Shown here in pieces: positions 6,131 to 8,010 of a DNA stretch of 8,010 bases. The stretch is from an uncultured Flavobacteriaceae bacterium (lineage in GTDB: Bacteria > Bacteroidota > Bacteroidia > Flavobacteriales > Flavobacteriaceae). The notes beneath the pieces are model-generated. The model worked only from the letters and a program-made list of their open reading frames with translations. It was not told where the DNA came from and searched no databases. Made by a program: the position numbers and the translations under genes. The stretch is from contig CAMZLT010000247.1 of assembly GCA_947311745.1 (NCBI GenBank), positions 1 to 8,010 on the forward strand, in the 5' to 3' direction. Positions within the stretch are counted from its first letter, which is position 1, and every line of letters begins with the position of its first letter.

Positions 6131-6476
6131 AAAATTTTATATTATCTTCTCCTATTTGTGCTATTTCCATATCTTTACTATCAAACTCTACATCTAATCC
6201 TTTTGTTTTTGAAAGGACAAAGTTTAATAAAGCAGTACTAACTAATCCGAAAATAAATCCTATTGTTGCGTACAAGATAGGAATTAAAATCATTGCAAAA
6301 CCAGTTCCCAGCGAACTACCTAATCCGTATGCAGAACCGCTTGATAAACCAGTAGCGGTAACAAGCAAAATCATTGGTATAACAATAATTAATGAAAATA
6401 AAGCCATTACACCAGCATAAACTACTCCTGCTTTAACAGGATCAATTCTTTTTAAGGTTAATTTTAATCTTGCCAT
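6129..6476 (-). CDS. uncharacterised two-helix membrane protein between sdhA and sdhB
   Basis: A 115-residue protein. After a basic N-terminus (MARLKLTLKRIDPVKAG) it has two hydrophobic segments, at about residues 17-42 and 57-88, joined by a Gly/Ser-rich loop (TGLSSGSAYGLGSSLGTG), then an acidic tail (100-112). The layout, including the IDPVKAG motif before the first helix, resembles short membrane proteins common in flavobacteria that I recall as related to DUF3566; I cannot verify the family name. It contains no histidine, so it cannot be a heme-ligating SdhC or SdhD anchor. It starts seven bases after the sdhA stop codon and is clearly cotranscribed with sdhA and sdhB. A role in assembly or membrane placement of complex II is possible but only inferred from position; it may equally be an unrelated passenger. 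Confidence 0.85.
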   Translation of the reverse strand: MARLKLTLKRIDPVKAGVVYAGVMALFSLIIVIPMILLVTATGLSSGSAYGLGSSLGTGFAMILIPILYATIGFIFGLVSTALLNFVLSKTKGLDVEFDSKDMEIAQIGEDNIKF

Positions 6477-6483
6477 TTATACA

Positions 6484-8010
6484 TTATTTATAACTTCTAG
6501 TTTTTAGTTCAATATCTTTAAATTCTAGGTGTTCTTTATGTAGAACTGCTTGGCTAGGTTCACCTGTATATTCCCAAGCAGCAACATACGCGTATTCTTT
6601 ATCATTACGAAGTGCTTCGCCTTTTTGTGGTCCTTCGGTTTCTACGGATTCTTCTCTAAAGTGTCCACCACAAGATTCTTTTCGGTTTAAAGCATCTAAA
6701 GCAAATAACTCGCCTAATTCTAAAAAGTCTGCAACTCTACCTGCTTTTTCTAGCTCTTGATTAAATTCATTTAGTTTACCAGTAACTTTTACGTTTTTCC
6801 AGAAATCTTCTCTAATTTCTTTAATTTCAGCAATTGCTTCTTTTAGATGTTTCTCGTTACGAGCCATTCCTACTTTATTCCACATTACTTTACCAAGTTT
6901 TTTATGAAAATAATCTACAGAATGTGTTCCGTTATTATTAATAAAGAAATCTAAACGCTCTTTAACCGCTTTTTCTGCCTCGTCAAACTCTTTAGTGTCG
7001 GTTGGTATTTCTCCTGTTCGGATTTCATCGGCTAAATAATCGCCAATGGTGTAAGGTAATACAAAATAGCCATCAGCAAGACCTTGCATTAATGCCGAAG
7101 CACCAAGCCTGTTTGCTCCATGGTCAGAAAAATTAGCTTCACCAATACAATACAGACCAGGAACGGTTGTCATTAAGTTATAATCTACCCAAACACCACC
7201 CATTGTGTAGTGCGTTGCAGGATAAATCATCATTGGTGTTTTATATGGATTTTCGGCAACGATTTTTTCGTACATTTGGAATAAATTTCCGTACTTTTCT
7301 TCAATTACTTTTTCTCCTAATTCAATTATTTTATTTTTTGAAGGATTTTTATCTCCGTGAAGTAATGCTTGTTCTTTACCATATCTTTCAATAGCAGATT
7401 TAAAGTCTAAATAAACAGCTTCACCTGTTTTATTTACACCGTACCCAGCATCGCAACGTTCTTTTGCTGCTCTTGATGCAACATCTCTTGGTACTAAATT
7501 ACCAAAAGCAGGATACCTTCTTTCTAAGTAGTAATCTCTATTTTCTTCTGGAATTTCTGTTGGTTTTAGTTTTCCTTCGCGAATTGCTAAAACATCCTCC
7601 ATATTTTTAGGCACCCAAATTCGTCCGTCATTACGTAAAGATTCGGACATTAAAGTTAATTTAGATTGGTAATCACCACTTCGTGGAATACAAGTAGGAT
7701 GAATTTGTGTATAACAAGGATTTGCAAAAAACGCTCCTTTTTTATGAATTTTCCAAGCTGCAGTTGCATTAGAACCCATTGCATTAGTTGATAAATAATA
7801 TACGTTTCCGTAACCTCCAGAAGCAACGACAACAGCGTGAGCAGAGTGTCTTTCAATTTCTCCTGTGATTAAATTACGAGCAATAATTCCTCTAGCTTTA
7901 CCATCTACCACAACAACATCAAGCATTTCATGACGGTTGTGCATTTGTATTTTACCACGAGCAATTTGTCTATTCATTGCAGAGTATGCTCCTAAAAGTA
8001 ATTGCTGGCC
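6484..8010 (-). CDS. sdhA: succinate dehydrogenase/fumarate reductase flavoprotein subunit, N-terminus missing
   Basis: The frame continues through the right edge, so the visible 508 residues are the C-terminal part of a protein usually about 665 long in Bacteroidota; roughly 160 residues with the first FAD-binding motif are outside. SdhA oxidises succinate to fumarate with covalently bound FAD, or does the reverse, and passes electrons to SdhB. Visible motifs, numbered from the Met encoded at 7977: ASGGYGNVYYLSTNAMGSN (52-70) of the FAD domain, IHPT (92-95), VPRDVASR (162-169) with the catalytic arginine, ATHYTMGGVWVDY (254-266) with the substrate-binding histidine, and GEANFSDHGANRLGASAL (279-296) with the substrate-binding arginine and FAD contacts. 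No catalytic residue is missing. That Met is internal, because upstream residues GQQLLLGAYSA match the family. Translation reads into the 115-residue gene after a seven-base gap. sdhC is expected just beyond the window. Confidence 0.98.
   Translation of the reverse strand, partial: GQQLLLGAYSAMNRQIARGKIQMHNRHEMLDVVVVDGKARGIIARNLITGEIERHSAHAVVVASGGYGNVYYLSTNAMGSNATAAWKIHKKGAFFANPCYTQIHPTCIPRSGDYQSKLTLMSESLRNDGRIWVPKNMEDVLAIREGKLKPTEIPEENRDYYLERRYPAFGNLVPRDVASRAAKERCDAGYGVNKTGEAVYLDFKSAIERYGKEQALLHGDKNPSKNKIIELGEKVIEEKYGNLFQMYEKIVAENPYKTPMMIYPATHYTMGGVWVDYNLMTTVPGLYCIGEANFSDHGANRLGASALMQGLADGYFVLPYTIGDYLADEIRTGEIPTDTKEFDEAEKAVKERLDFFINNNGTHSVDYFHKKLGKVMWNKVGMARNEKHLKEAIAEIKEIREDFWKNVKVTGKLNEFNQELEKAGRVADFLELGELFALDALNRKESCGGHFREESVETEGPQKGEALRNDKEYAYVAAWEYTGEPSQAVLHKEHLEFKDIELKTRSYK

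Noticed and set aside
6129..6476. The 115-residue protein as SdhC or SdhD
   Set aside because: It has only two hydrophobic segments and no histidine for heme; B-type complex II uses one cytochrome b with five helices.
7167..7394. 75-codon plus-strand open frame opposite sdhA
   Set aside because: It lies wholly within the conserved catalytic region of sdhA and shows no coding character of its own.
1..8010. Mobile elements, CRISPR arrays, tRNA/rRNA, defence or toxin-antitoxin modules
   Set aside because: No spaced direct repeats, transposase or integrase motifs, cloverleaf structures or recognised defence domains are visible; the small 71-residue gene has no paired partner gene.

Overview
The window looks like ordinary chromosome from a marine-type Flavobacteriaceae member (phylum Bacteroidota). 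This is an inference from very AT-rich DNA, the absence of Shine-Dalgarno sequences, promoters with the Bacteroidota -7 element TAnnTTTG, and typical flavobacterial versions of SdhA/SdhB, an OmpA/PD40 protein and a Bax-inhibitor-1 protein. I see no transposase, integrase, phage gene, CRISPR array, tRNA or rRNA.

Left part (1-2553, + strand): the 3' part of a TPR-repeat protein gene (its start is off the window), then a secreted cell-envelope protein with a PD40 beta-propeller and a C-terminal OmpA peptidoglycan-binding domain. The second gene has its own promoter, overlapping the end of the first, and its own signal peptide. Together they probably serve the outer membrane/periplasm. A 352-base AT-rich gap (2554-2905) follows; it contains nested inverted repeats and ends in a promoter.

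Middle part (2906-5173, + strand): a 71-residue orphan gene with its own -7 element, then a compact operon of a Bax inhibitor-1/YccA membrane protein, a peptidase S66 LD-carboxypeptidase (murein recycling) and a YraN-family nuclease-like protein. Gaps in the operon are only 7 and 1 bases, and a good promoter (3173-3203) fixes the start of the first gene at 3225.

Right part (5346-8010, - strand): a succinate dehydrogenase / fumarate reductase operon read right to left: sdhA (N-terminus off the window), an unidentified 115-residue two-helix membrane protein, then sdhB. The cytochrome b gene sdhC is expected upstream of sdhA, beyond the right edge. The converging + and - transcription units are separated by a perfect 34-bp palindrome that probably terminates both.

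No clearly new multi-gene system is visible. The most unusual points are the membrane gene between sdhA and sdhB, the polybasic insertion in the first blade of the OmpA-family propeller, the loss of both acidic sensor residues in the BI-1 protein, and the uncharacterised 71-residue gene.
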